This document shows positions 15,602 to 23,621 of a DNA stretch of 64,000 nt, in pieces (within the stretch, counting starts at the first letter, position 1; every line of letters begins with the position of its first letter). Origin of the DNA: Alcanivorax sp. Lineage in GTDB: Bacteria > Pseudomonadota > Gammaproteobacteria > Pseudomonadales > Alcanivoracaceae. A program made the translations under genes and the position numbers. The notes under the pieces are model-generated. The model was not told the origin of the DNA. It saw only the letters and a program-made list of their open reading frames with translations, and did no database searches. The DNA lies in NCBI RefSeq assembly GCF_019431375.1, contig NZ_CP080267.1:2173933-2237932 (forward strand). Direction: 5' to 3'.

Positions 15602-16626
15602 CCGAACCCCTGACCACAAAGCATGCTGCAAGCGCCATGAAGCATGAAGCGGTTTACGCCGCCACAGCTTACAGCAGCCAGAACCCTCGTGATTTGCCCG
15701 AGGGGGAAACATCGAATGAGCGCGGCGGCTGCTTCACCCGCATAGCCTACGGCACCCCGCTGCCCCTTCCTGGCGCCCAATGCCGGGAATATATCGCCGA
15801 AGCCCAATGCGATGTATTCGATCTGGAAAAGCTTCAAGAAAATGGCTCCGATGAAAAGAAATGCAGCCATATGCGCAATCCTCATCTTATGGATTTCTGG
15901 CCCACCCTTTTTGAGTGGCCGGTTATGGCCAGAACGCTATGTTACGTCAGCGGATGGTTAGCCTTTGTTGGCGGGGGGGGGGCGACAATAATATTTGGTC
16001 TTCTTAATGGTTACGAAGTAGCACTTGAATTTGCGAAATTTTCCATCCCCATTTTTGCAACATGGTTATTCTTCAAAATCATTACAAGAGGCGAACCAAA
16101 GCTAAAAAAAGACACTCGTTTCTACCGCCGTACCGGCATGGTCAGCATCTACCAGAAGGGCGAAGATCGCCTGGAGGTCCCGTTCGATGAGTTCGATCCT
16201 CATCTTACCCATCGCACCGGCCCCACCGGCTCAACTGGCTTTCTGCTTCAACTCGTTCACCGCTATTCCGACCTGTTGATTCAGCATATCAACGTCTATA
16301 ACGAAGAATTCGAAGTCTATCTGGAATGGGAGCGGCTGCATCAATCCATGGACATTTCCCAGCCCATGCCGGACCGGGTGATCACCGAACCGGCCCGACA
16401 GTTCGACCCGGTCACCTCCGAATACGACGAAAAACACGATCGCCCCAAACACTTCTGGCGTGACATGAGTGATGAAGAGTTTGAAATACGCCGCGAAGCC
16501 GCCAGAAAAGCCGCCAAGGACTTCCCCTGGGGAAAAACCCGTGAACAGGCCCTGGCCAGCGGCTGGAAACCCTCCGAGCAGCGCATCAATTGGAAAGCCC
16601 TCGAAGCAACTCGGCAGGAAGTCTGA
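15598..16626 (+). CDS. putative immunity protein 2, paralogue of the preceding gene
   Basis: A 342-residue protein with the same layout: soluble N-terminus, two hydrophobic helices at about 112-160 (WLAFVGGGGATIIFGLLNG and FSIPIFATWLFFKIITR), then a conserved cytosolic part (KKDTRFYRRTGMVSIYQKGE, DRVITEPARQFDPVT, WGKTREQALASGWKPSEQR). It overlaps the previous stop by 4 bases (ATGA). Compared with its neighbour the helices have diverged while the C-terminus is nearly unchanged. A run of ten G at 15973-15982 lies in the first helix codons; gain or loss of one base would end the protein early. The frame is open as given. Confidence 0.6.
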   Translation: MTEPLTTKHAASAMKHEAVYAATAYSSQNPRDLPEGETSNERGGCFTRIAYGTPLPLPGAQCREYIAEAQCDVFDLEKLQENGSDEKKCSHMRNPHLMDFWPTLFEWPVMARTLCYVSGWLAFVGGGGATIIFGLLNGYEVALEFAKFSIPIFATWLFFKIITRGEPKLKKDTRFYRRTGMVSIYQKGEDRLEVPFDEFDPHLTHRTGPTGSTGFLLQLVHRYSDLLIQHINVYNEEFEVYLEWERLHQSMDISQPMPDRVITEPARQFDPVTSEYDEKHDRPKHFWRDMSDEEFEIRREAARKAAKDFPWGKTREQALASGWKPSEQRINWKALEATRQEV

Positions 16627-16799
16627 AAGGTAATTCAGGCTTAATCCACAATCCTCTCTCTGCCGATGGCTCCACGGGTTTGGGGTGTGATCACAACTCG
16701 TTGGTGGGGACTTGGGGTTGGCGTTACCGGGGGCAAGGTGAATTACGCCTGTGGCTAATCCACCCTACGTAGAAGCAAGTCTTTGCCGACAAACAAGTA

Positions 16800-18230
16800 T
16801 CACCGCCCCAGTATCAGCCCCGCATAAAACCGCACCATGTGCGGATATTGCTCACGGGGCAGGCGTTCGTTGTGGCCGTGGAAGCGGGCCAGGTCGTCCT
16901 GGCCCAGGGACACCGGCATAAAGCGGAATACGTGGTCGGAGAGATGCTGGTAATGGCGGGCATCGGTGCCGGCGATGAGCAGGTAGGGGGCGACCACCGG
17001 TTGTTCCGGTAATGCCCGCGCCAGCGCGGCCAGTCGATCGAAGCTCGCAGAGGGGATATCGGTGACGGCGGACGGGTCGGACAGGAAGGCGCCCCTGGCC
17101 GTTACGGTGATGTTGTCCGGTAGCTCCTGCTGCAGATAGGCCTGCAGGCTGTCGCGGGTTTCGCCGGGGGCCAGGCGGAAATTCAGGGTGGCGTTGGCGG
17201 TGGCCGGCAGCACGTTTTCCTTTACCCCGGCTTCCAGCAAGGTGGGCGCCATGGTGGTGCGCAGCAGGGCATTGGTTTCCGGTTTGCCTTCCAGCTGGCG
17301 AATGATCAGCGGCTCGAACAGCCACAAGTTGGCAAACACCAGCCGTTTGCCAAAGGGCTGGTGAGGTGCGATCTGTTCCAGCATTTTTCGAGTCGGGCCG
17401 CTCAGTGAAGCAGGACGGGGATGGGTCTGCAGATGATTGATGGCTGCCGCCAGATCACCGATGGCAGTTCGCTCCGGCGGCCGTGACGAATGCCCCGGCT
17501 CGGCCTCTGCCTGTAGCTCTACCGTCATGTAGCCTTTCTCGGCAATACCCATCAGCGCCACCGGGCGATCAAGGCCCAGGGTGCTGCCCGGCAGCATCAT
17601 GCCACCCTCGTCCAGAATCAGGGCAAACCCCAGGCCCTGCTGTTCCAGCCAGGCGGCAATCTTCACTGCGCCCTCGCGGCCACCGATTTCCTCATCGTGG
17701 CCGAATGCCAGATACACATCGCAGGCGGGAGTCTGGCCGTTTTGCAGCAATGCTTCGGTGGCTTCCAGGATCGCCATCAGGCTGCCCTTGTCATCCAGGG
17801 CGCCGCGCCCCCAGACAAAGTCGTCATCCACTACTCCGGCAAACGGTGGGTGCTGCCATTGTTCCGGGGACGACACTGGCACCACATCCTGATGGGCCAG
17901 CAGCAACTGTGGCGGGCAATCGTTGTTGCTATCCCAGTGATACAACAGGCTATGGCCGAAGGTTTTCAGGGAAAGGGTCTGGTGGGTCAGCGGAAAACTG
18001 GCGCGCAGAAAATCATGGAAGCCCACAAAGGCATCGGGCTGCTCCGGCAGCGTCGCAAAACGCAGCGCTGTTGCCAGTCGTTCCACCATGGCGTCCTCAT
18101 CCATGGTCTGGTGCAATTCGGGCAGGTCGGCAACGCGGTTATCCGCCTGGGGCAATGTCAGGGTGTTATAGACCAGGACTGCGAGCAGAATCAGTACGGC
18201 CAATACCAGCAATTGCAGCAAGCGTTTCAT
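16800..18230 (-). CDS. membrane-anchored M20-family zinc peptidase
   Basis: A 476-residue M20/M28-clan metallopeptidase like mammalian PM20D1 (N-acyl amino acid hydrolase) and bacterial carboxypeptidases. An N-terminal hydrophobic helix (LLQLLVLAVLILLAVLVYN) anchors it, with the domain presumably in the periplasm. Metal and catalytic motifs are LLLAHQDVVPV (His, about 108), WGRGALDDKGSLMAILEA (Asp), FGHDEEIGG (Glu-Glu) and AGTDARHYQHL near the end. A dimerisation domain lies between. The substrate is unknown. It faces the T6SS module from the other strand, with 173 bases between them holding only a TAATCCACCCTAC repeat fragment near 16757. Confidence 0.82.
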   Translation of the reverse strand: MKRLLQLLVLAVLILLAVLVYNTLTLPQADNRVADLPELHQTMDEDAMVERLATALRFATLPEQPDAFVGFHDFLRASFPLTHQTLSLKTFGHSLLYHWDSNNDCPPQLLLAHQDVVPVSSPEQWQHPPFAGVVDDDFVWGRGALDDKGSLMAILEATEALLQNGQTPACDVYLAFGHDEEIGGREGAVKIAAWLEQQGLGFALILDEGGMMLPGSTLGLDRPVALMGIAEKGYMTVELQAEAEPGHSSRPPERTAIGDLAAAINHLQTHPRPASLSGPTRKMLEQIAPHQPFGKRLVFANLWLFEPLIIRQLEGKPETNALLRTTMAPTLLEAGVKENVLPATANATLNFRLAPGETRDSLQAYLQQELPDNITVTARGAFLSDPSAVTDIPSASFDRLAALARALPEQPVVAPYLLIAGTDARHYQHLSDHVFRFMPVSLGQDDLARFHGHNERLPREQYPHMVRFYAGLILGR

Positions 18231-18262
18231 TTTTTTCCGCCTTTATTGATGCGTTGTTAGTA

Positions 18263-18763
18263 TCACACTCCTAGATTAGCGAAGAGTTCTTCGCTGCAGG
18301 CCTGTGCCGGCCTTCCCGCCGTATCAATACGAATAACTGGCACCGACCAGGGTTCATACTCCCGGGCCTGAACCGCTGACCAGGTCGGCACAATCAGGCC
18401 AGGCAGAGAGGATGTCCGCGCTACCACTCGGCGGCGGTGCTCTTCCGCATCGGAACAGATGACTTCGATATTGATGCAGGCTGCCCCAGCCGCGTCTGCC
18501 GCCTGTTGCCAGCCAACCCGGGAGGCCGCTACCGTGTTGCAGGAATCGCAGATCACCGACAAGCCCTGTTTCAGGCAGTCCGTGGCCATATAGGCCGCCA
18601 GCTCATAGCCCTCGGCATGGATAGCCAGCCCGCAGGTGTTGCGCAAGCCCTGCTCCACAGCATCCACACGCAGGTAGGTGGCGCCCGTGCGTTGCGCCAG
18701 CGCTATGGCCAGTGTGGTTTTACCCACGCCGGGCAAACCGGCAAACGCATAGAGCTCTGCCAT
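18263..18763 (-). CDS. small P-loop kinase-like ATPase
   Basis: A 166-residue AAA-type ATPase or kinase. The Walker A motif is AGLPGVGKTTLA (about 8-19), followed by YLRVDAVEQGL and VICDSCNTVAASRVGWQQAA, the layout of the AAA_33 kinases (polynucleotide kinase or chloramphenicol phosphotransferase-like). The late RRRVVART stretch fits the lid arginines. The substrate cannot be named. It is 7 bases downstream of ptsP on the same strand, so probably co-transcribed. Confidence 0.7.
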   Translation of the reverse strand: MAELYAFAGLPGVGKTTLAIALAQRTGATYLRVDAVEQGLRNTCGLAIHAEGYELAAYMATDCLKQGLSVICDSCNTVAASRVGWQQAADAAGAACINIEVICSDAEEHRRRVVARTSSLPGLIVPTWSAVQAREYEPWSVPVIRIDTAGRPAQACSEELFANLGV

Positions 18764-18770
18764 CTGCAGG

Positions 18771-21047
18771 TCAGACCAGCGCCTTGCGGTTGCGCAGCAA
18801 CTCGCCCAGCCCAGCCTTGTCCAGTTGCAGGTCCACGTAGGCGGCGATGACTTCGCCGTTGTCCATGGCCAGCACTTCGTTGAGCAGCTGGCGGGTAAAG
18901 CTGGCTTTGACCTGGCGCACGGCGGCTTTCACCTTGAGCAGGTTGGAGGCATTCATGGACAAGGCATTGACGCCCATGGCCATGAGCAACAATGCTGAGC
19001 CCACTTCCCCGGCCATTTCACCGCACACGGACACCGGCACGTTTTCCTCATGGGCCTGCTCGACCACATGCAGGATGGCATGCAGTACCGCCGGGTGATA
19101 GGAGTTATACAACGACGCCACCTGGCGATTGTTACGGTCCACCGCCAACAGGTACTGGGTCAGGTCGTTGGTGCCGATGGACAGAAAGTCCACCCGCTGG
19201 GCCAGCGCCCGGGCCTGGTAGACGGCAGCGGGAACTTCGATCATCACCCCCACTTGGGGCATGGGGATGTCGAGGCCTTCATCGCGCACTTCCAGCCAGG
19301 CACGGTGAATCAGATGCTGGGCTTCTTCCGCTTCGATCACGCTGGTGACCATGGGCAGCATGATGTGCAGGTTATTCAGACCATCGCTGGCCTTGAGCAT
19401 GGCGCGCACCTGCACCATGAAAATTTCCGGGTGATCCAGGGTGACTCGGATACCCCGCCAGCCCAGGAAGGGGTTTTCTTCCTCGATGGGGAAGTAGCTC
19501 AATGACTTGTCGCCACCGATATCCAGGGTACGCATGGTCACCGGGTGTGGCGCAAAGGCGGCCAGCTGTTCCCGGTAGATTACCCGCTGCTCTTCTTCGG
19601 ACGGAAAGCGGTCGCGCACCATGAAGGGGATTTCCGTGCGATACAGGCCTACCCCTTCGGCACCGCGCTCGATGGAACGGTTGATGTCGGTCATCAGGCC
19701 GGTATTCACCTGCAGGGGAATACGCACACCGTCCAGGGTTTCCGCCGGTTCATGGCGCAGTTTTTCCAGACCGGCCTGGAGGTTGGCTTCCTCGGCGATG
19801 ATCTCTTCAAATTGCTGCTTGAGCTCCGGCGAGGCATTGGCCACTACCCGACCACGGAAACCATCGACGATGATTTCCTTGTCGTCCATTTGTTTCAGCG
19901 GCAGGTTCTGGGCGCCCACTACGGTGGGAATACCCATGGCGCGGGCGACGATGGCCATGTGCGAGTTGCGCGAACCCCGCGTCGTCACGATGCCGCGAAT
20001 CCGCTCACGGGGCACTTCCATCAGCATCGGCGCGGAAATGTCTTCGCCCAGCAGGATGCAGTCATCCGGGAACACGATATGCCGGCGGTTCTGGCTCTGC
20101 AGCTGCGCCAGCACCCGCCGCCCCAGGTCGCGCACATCCGCCGCCCGCTCGCGCAGGTAGGGATCATCCATCATCTCGAAGTTGCGCACATGGGCATCCA
20201 CCACCGTGCGCAGGGCCCCCTGGGCCCACTGACCCTCTCGAATATGGACGATCACTTCGGCGGGCAACGCATGCCGGTCCAGCATGCGCAGATAGACATC
20301 AAACAGCGCCTGCTCTTCAGCACCCAGACTCTTCGACGCCCGCTCGGCCAGATCACGCACTTCCTGACGCACACGTACCAGCGCATCATCCAGGCGGGCG
20401 ATTTCTGCGCTGACATCCTCCACCTGACGATCCGGCACCGCAGACAAATCCGCCGCCGGGAACAACAACACGCCGTAGCCAATGGCTGCACCGGGGCAAC
20501 CGGGCAGACCATCATAGAAACTGGGCAGGTCCACACCGCCGGCATCCAGCTGCTCGAACAGCACCCCGGAGGCATGGGCGTGGGCAATCACCGCCGACAA
20601 CTGGGCGGAGATGGTCACCAGAAAGGCTTCTTCACTCTGGTCGAAACGGCGCACATCGCGCTGCTGCACCACCATCACCCCGAGCACCTTGCCGTGGTGC
20701 ATCACCGGCACGCCGAGAAAGGCGTGGAACGGGTCTTCACCGGTTTCCGCCAGGTAATGGAATTTCGGGTGGGTGAAGGCGTCTTCCAGGTTCACCGGCT
20801 CCTCGCGCAGCCCCACCTGGCCCACCAGACCTTCCGACAACCCCAGGCTCACGTGACCCACGGCTTCCTGCTTGAGACCTTCAGACGCCATCAGCACATA
20901 GCGCTGCTCTTCCTCATTGCGCAGATAGATGGAGCACACTTCGGTGCCCATGGCGTCACGGACCCGTTTGGCCATCAGGTTCAACGCGGAGGGGATATCC
21001 GCCGCGTTGTTCACTTCCTGGACAATCCGTCGCAGGGTCTCAAGCAT
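18771..21047 (-). CDS. ptsP: phosphoenolpyruvate-protein phosphotransferase PtsP (EI-Ntr)
   Basis: First enzyme of the nitrogen phosphotransferase system: takes phosphate from PEP and passes it to NPr (PtsO). The 758-residue protein has an N-terminal GAF domain (about 1-165, starting MLETLRRIVQEVNNA), the EI N-domain, the phospho-histidine in TTRGSRNSHMAIVARAMGIP (about 355), and a PEP-binding TIM barrel with GLYRTEIPFM, TMRTLDIGGDKSLSYF, DFLSIGTNDLTQYLLAVDR and the reactive Cys in VSVCGEMAG. The start is placed at 21047 because the GAF domain begins there and the frame upstream overlaps rppH. The two genes overlap by 8 bases, as in Pseudomonas. Confidence 0.95.
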   Translation of the reverse strand: MLETLRRIVQEVNNAADIPSALNLMAKRVRDAMGTEVCSIYLRNEEEQRYVLMASEGLKQEAVGHVSLGLSEGLVGQVGLREEPVNLEDAFTHPKFHYLAETGEDPFHAFLGVPVMHHGKVLGVMVVQQRDVRRFDQSEEAFLVTISAQLSAVIAHAHASGVLFEQLDAGGVDLPSFYDGLPGCPGAAIGYGVLLFPAADLSAVPDRQVEDVSAEIARLDDALVRVRQEVRDLAERASKSLGAEEQALFDVYLRMLDRHALPAEVIVHIREGQWAQGALRTVVDAHVRNFEMMDDPYLRERAADVRDLGRRVLAQLQSQNRRHIVFPDDCILLGEDISAPMLMEVPRERIRGIVTTRGSRNSHMAIVARAMGIPTVVGAQNLPLKQMDDKEIIVDGFRGRVVANASPELKQQFEEIIAEEANLQAGLEKLRHEPAETLDGVRIPLQVNTGLMTDINRSIERGAEGVGLYRTEIPFMVRDRFPSEEEQRVIYREQLAAFAPHPVTMRTLDIGGDKSLSYFPIEEENPFLGWRGIRVTLDHPEIFMVQVRAMLKASDGLNNLHIMLPMVTSVIEAEEAQHLIHRAWLEVRDEGLDIPMPQVGVMIEVPAAVYQARALAQRVDFLSIGTNDLTQYLLAVDRNNRQVASLYNSYHPAVLHAILHVVEQAHEENVPVSVCGEMAGEVGSALLLMAMGVNALSMNASNLLKVKAAVRQVKASFTRQLLNEVLAMDNGEVIAAYVDLQLDKAGLGELLRNRKALV

Positions 21048-21582
21048 TGGGGTTGTCTCCCGGTGACATCGGGTTGCTGTCCTGTTCGCGCTTCTCGCCC
21101 TTAAGCGCCGGGGCCAGTTCACGCAGGGCACGGGCATAAACGCCCCGTTTGAAGTGCACCACCTTGCGAATCGGATACCAGTAATTGACCCAGCGCCACG
21201 CCTTGAACTCGGGGCTCTCGCTGGCGAACAGGTCAATGGCCTCTTCCTCCGCCGTCAGCCGCAGCAAAAACCATTTCTGTCGCTGACCAATACAGTGGGG
21301 TCGATTACGGGGCCGGCGCAGAAAGCGGCGGGGCAGACGATAGGTCAGCCAGCCCTCGGTGCTGGCAACAATCTCAACGTGCTCGGGACGTAGGCCCACC
21401 TCTTCTTCCAGCTCGCGAAAAAGCGTCTCCTCCGGGGTTTCGCCGGGCATCATGCCCCCCTGGGGAAATTGCCAGGCATCACGGTTACCCACCCGGCGAC
21501 CCCAGAATACCCGGCCATCCTGGCCGGCAATGATGATCCCGACGTTCAGCCGAAATCCCTTTTCATCAATAATGCCTGTCAT
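21040..21582 (-). CDS. rppH: RNA pyrophosphohydrolase
   Basis: Nudix enzyme that removes pyrophosphate from the 5' end of mRNAs and so starts RNase E decay. The 180-residue protein has DAWQFPQGGMMPGETPEE followed by FRELEEEVGL, a full Nudix box, and the RppH-specific stretches HCIGQRQKWFLLRL and WRWVNYWYPIRKVVHFKRGV. The start is set at MTGIIDEKGFRLNVG; an upstream in-frame codon exists but adds sequence not found in the family. The C-terminal tail after residue 160 is charged and variable. Confidence 0.94.
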   Translation of the reverse strand: MTGIIDEKGFRLNVGIIIAGQDGRVFWGRRVGNRDAWQFPQGGMMPGETPEETLFRELEEEVGLRPEHVEIVASTEGWLTYRLPRRFLRRPRNRPHCIGQRQKWFLLRLTAEEEAIDLFASESPEFKAWRWVNYWYPIRKVVHFKRGVYARALRELAPALKGEKREQDSNPMSPGDNPNA

Positions 21583-21742
21583 GGTGTCTCTGCGAGTCGG
21601 CACACCATTGCCGACTCTGGCTCCTTGTTGACCCATTAAACCTTGCCGGGCAACCCGCAATCAATGCACAACCGTGCAACATCCGGTCCACAATCACCGG
21701 CAGCCTTGCCAACAAGGCCTCCGGCCACCTCCCTATAACTTG

Positions 21743-22893
21743 GGAAGGTCTGAATAACTCGCTTTTTTCGCCTTTACGATGATCAACAGGCTTCTGCCAT
21801 CAAATTCAGGCCACAATTCACTCTTGAGTGTTCATTTTTTCGCCTGATTGCCGCACTTTAGCGGCAATCAGGCGCACTGCCCCTAGGGCAGCAGCACCCG
21901 TTTCACCCTCAACAGGTTGTGCAGCCCCGCCAGGAGATAGAGCCGGTTGGTATTTTTCGCCAGACCCCGGTAGCGAACCTTGCTGTAACCGAACATGCCT
22001 TTGATCACTCGGAAGGGATGTTCCACTTTGGCACGTACGCTGGCTTTGATGGTTTCGCATTCCAGCGCAACCTTCGACATCGTGGAGCGCTTACCAGGAC
22101 GCTCAGCGATAAACCAATCCACTTTACGGTTCTTGTGCTCTTCGCGTTTCTCGATACCGCAATAACCCGCGTCTCCCCAGACACGTTTCTCTTTGCCATG
22201 CAAAAGCTGGTCTGATGCCGTCAGGTCATGCTCATTCGCGGCGGTAGTGGCAAGGCTATGAATCAGACCCACCGTGTCATCGACGCCAATATGGCACTTC
22301 ATGCCAAAGTGCCATTGATTGCCTTTCTTGGTCTGGTGCATCTCCGGATCACGAGCCTTACCTTTGTTCTTCGTCGAGCTGGGCGCTTCGATAATCGTCG
22401 CATCAACGATGCTGCCTTCCCGAACCATCAGGCCATGTCGTGCCAACTGACGGTTGATCTTCTTGAACAGCTTCTTGCCAAGAGTGTGCTGCTCCAGCAG
22501 GTGCCGGAAGTTCAGGATCGTTGTCTCATCAGGAACCCGAGAGAGCCGAATCCCTGCGAAACGGCGCATAGACTCGATCTCATACAAGGCATCTTCCATC
22601 GCCGGATCACTCAGGTTGTAGATGATCTGCATGACATGAATGCGAAGCATGCTCGATAGCGCATACGGCGGCCGGCCAGTGCTGCCAGAGGCGTAATAGA
22701 CCGCAATCGTGGACTCCAGCGCCTTCCAGGGTAGCAACTGATCCAACTTCTCAAGGAACACTTCCCGCCGGGTCTTGCGCTTCTTGTGTTCATATTCGGC
22801 TTCGGCAAAAGTCAGCTGGCTCATGGCATTCCCGGAAAGTGGCTGATAGAAAGCCCTGATTATGGCAAAGTCGGGGAGTTTTTCAGAGGTTCC
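21743..22893 (-). mobile_element. IS5-family insertion sequence, complete, 1151 bp
   Basis: The left end GGAAGGTCTGAATAACTC (21743) and the right end, which reads GGAACCTCTGAAAAACTC on the minus strand (ending at 22893), are imperfect inverted repeats. Immediately outside lie direct repeats CTTG at 21739-21742 and 22894-22897, a 4-bp target duplication. One transposase gene fills the element. It separates rppH from the HAD gene and leaves only 48 bases before the HAD start. Confidence 0.9.
21883..22824 (-). CDS. IS5-family transposase
   Basis: A 313-residue DDE transposase. The N-terminal DUF772-type domain (LDQLLPWKALESTIAVYYAS, then RPPYALSSMLRIHVMQ) is followed by the catalytic set: Asp in GSIVDATIIEAPSSTKN, Asp in VWGDAGYCGIEKRE and Glu in VRAKVEHPFRVIKGMFG. 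Length and motifs fit IS5/IS1182-like members, and the frame is intact, so the element may still be active. The frame stays open far upstream, but that part is antisense to the HAD gene and is not coding. Confidence 0.92.
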   Translation of the reverse strand: MSQLTFAEAEYEHKKRKTRREVFLEKLDQLLPWKALESTIAVYYASGSTGRPPYALSSMLRIHVMQIIYNLSDPAMEDALYEIESMRRFAGIRLSRVPDETTILNFRHLLEQHTLGKKLFKKINRQLARHGLMVREGSIVDATIIEAPSSTKNKGKARDPEMHQTKKGNQWHFGMKCHIGVDDTVGLIHSLATTAANEHDLTASDQLLHGKEKRVWGDAGYCGIEKREEHKNRKVDWFIAERPGKRSTMSKVALECETIKASVRAKVEHPFRVIKGMFGYSKVRYRGLAKNTNRLYLLAGLHNLLRVKRVLLP

Positions 22894-22941
22894 CTTGTCA
22901 TTCGCTTCGCATAAAATGTGCCGTTCACGTAAGGAGAGGCC

Positions 22942-23595
22942 ATGACGCTCGCAATTTTCGACCTGGACAACACCCTGATCGCCGGCGATTCCGACCACCT
23001 GTGGGGCGACTGGCTGGTGGAAAAAGGCATTGTCGACCAGCAGCATTACAAGGATACCAACGACCAGTTCTACGTGGATTACCAGAATGGTCGCCTGGAC
23101 ATCATGGCTTACCTGCGTTTTTCCCTGAAAGTGCTTGCCGAGCATGACATGGCGCAACTGCACTTCTGGCGCGAGCAGTTTCTGGCGGAAAAACTCGATG
23201 CCATGTGGCTGCCAAAGGCCGAGGCCCTGCTGCAGAAACACCGTGACCAGGGCCATACCCTGATGATCATTACCGCCACCAACGATTTCGTTACTGCCCC
23301 GCTGGCGGACCGGCTGGGCGTGGATCATCTCATCGCCACCGTGGCCGAATGCAAGCGCGAGCGCTATACCGGCAATGTGGCCGGCATTCCCAGCTACCGG
23401 GACGGCAAGGTGGAACGACTGGCAGAATGGCTGCGTGCCAACAACGAAAGCCTGGCAGGCAGCTGGTTCTACAGCGATTCCCATAACGACCTGCCGCTAC
23501 TCAGAAAAGTGGACAACCCGGTGGCGGTGGACCCGGATGTCACCCTGGATCGCGAAGCACGGGAACAAGGCTGGCCGATCATCAGCCTGCGCTGA
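22942..23595 (+). CDS. HAD-IB family phosphatase (SerB-like)
   Basis: A 217-residue hydrolase of the haloacid dehalogenase superfamily. Motif I is IFDLDNTLI (Asp7 nucleophile, Asp9 acid), motif II is MIITATNDF with the Thr, the lysine region is YRDGKVERLAEW, and motif III is YSDSHNDLPLLRKVDNPVAV. The cap and DGK...YSDSHND layout fit the SerB/CicA-like HAD-IB group, often annotated histidinol- or phosphoserine-phosphatase-like; the substrate is unproven. In Pseudomonas it adjoins rppH-ptsP in the same way. Here an IS lies between, so its old promoter may have been altered. AAGGAGAGG precedes the ATG. Confidence 0.85.
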   Translation: MTLAIFDLDNTLIAGDSDHLWGDWLVEKGIVDQQHYKDTNDQFYVDYQNGRLDIMAYLRFSLKVLAEHDMAQLHFWREQFLAEKLDAMWLPKAEALLQKHRDQGHTLMIITATNDFVTAPLADRLGVDHLIATVAECKRERYTGNVAGIPSYRDGKVERLAEWLRANNESLAGSWFYSDSHNDLPLLRKVDNPVAVDPDVTLDREAREQGWPIISLR

Positions 23596-23621
23596 GACTC
23601 ATAAAAATGGGAAAGGGAACC

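Noticed and set aside
19545..21104. Open frame of 519 codons on the + strand opposite ptsP
   Set aside because: Antisense to an unmistakable PtsP; the composition is dominated by His, Gln and Arg as expected from reversed codons.
21048..21236. N-terminal extension of PtsP (about 62 residues)
   Set aside because: It is the rppH 3' end read in another frame; the GAF domain starts at 21047.
22825..23484. N-terminal extension of the IS transposase reaching beyond the right inverted repeat
   Set aside because: It crosses the IS end and is antisense to the HAD gene; the transposase family starts at 22824.
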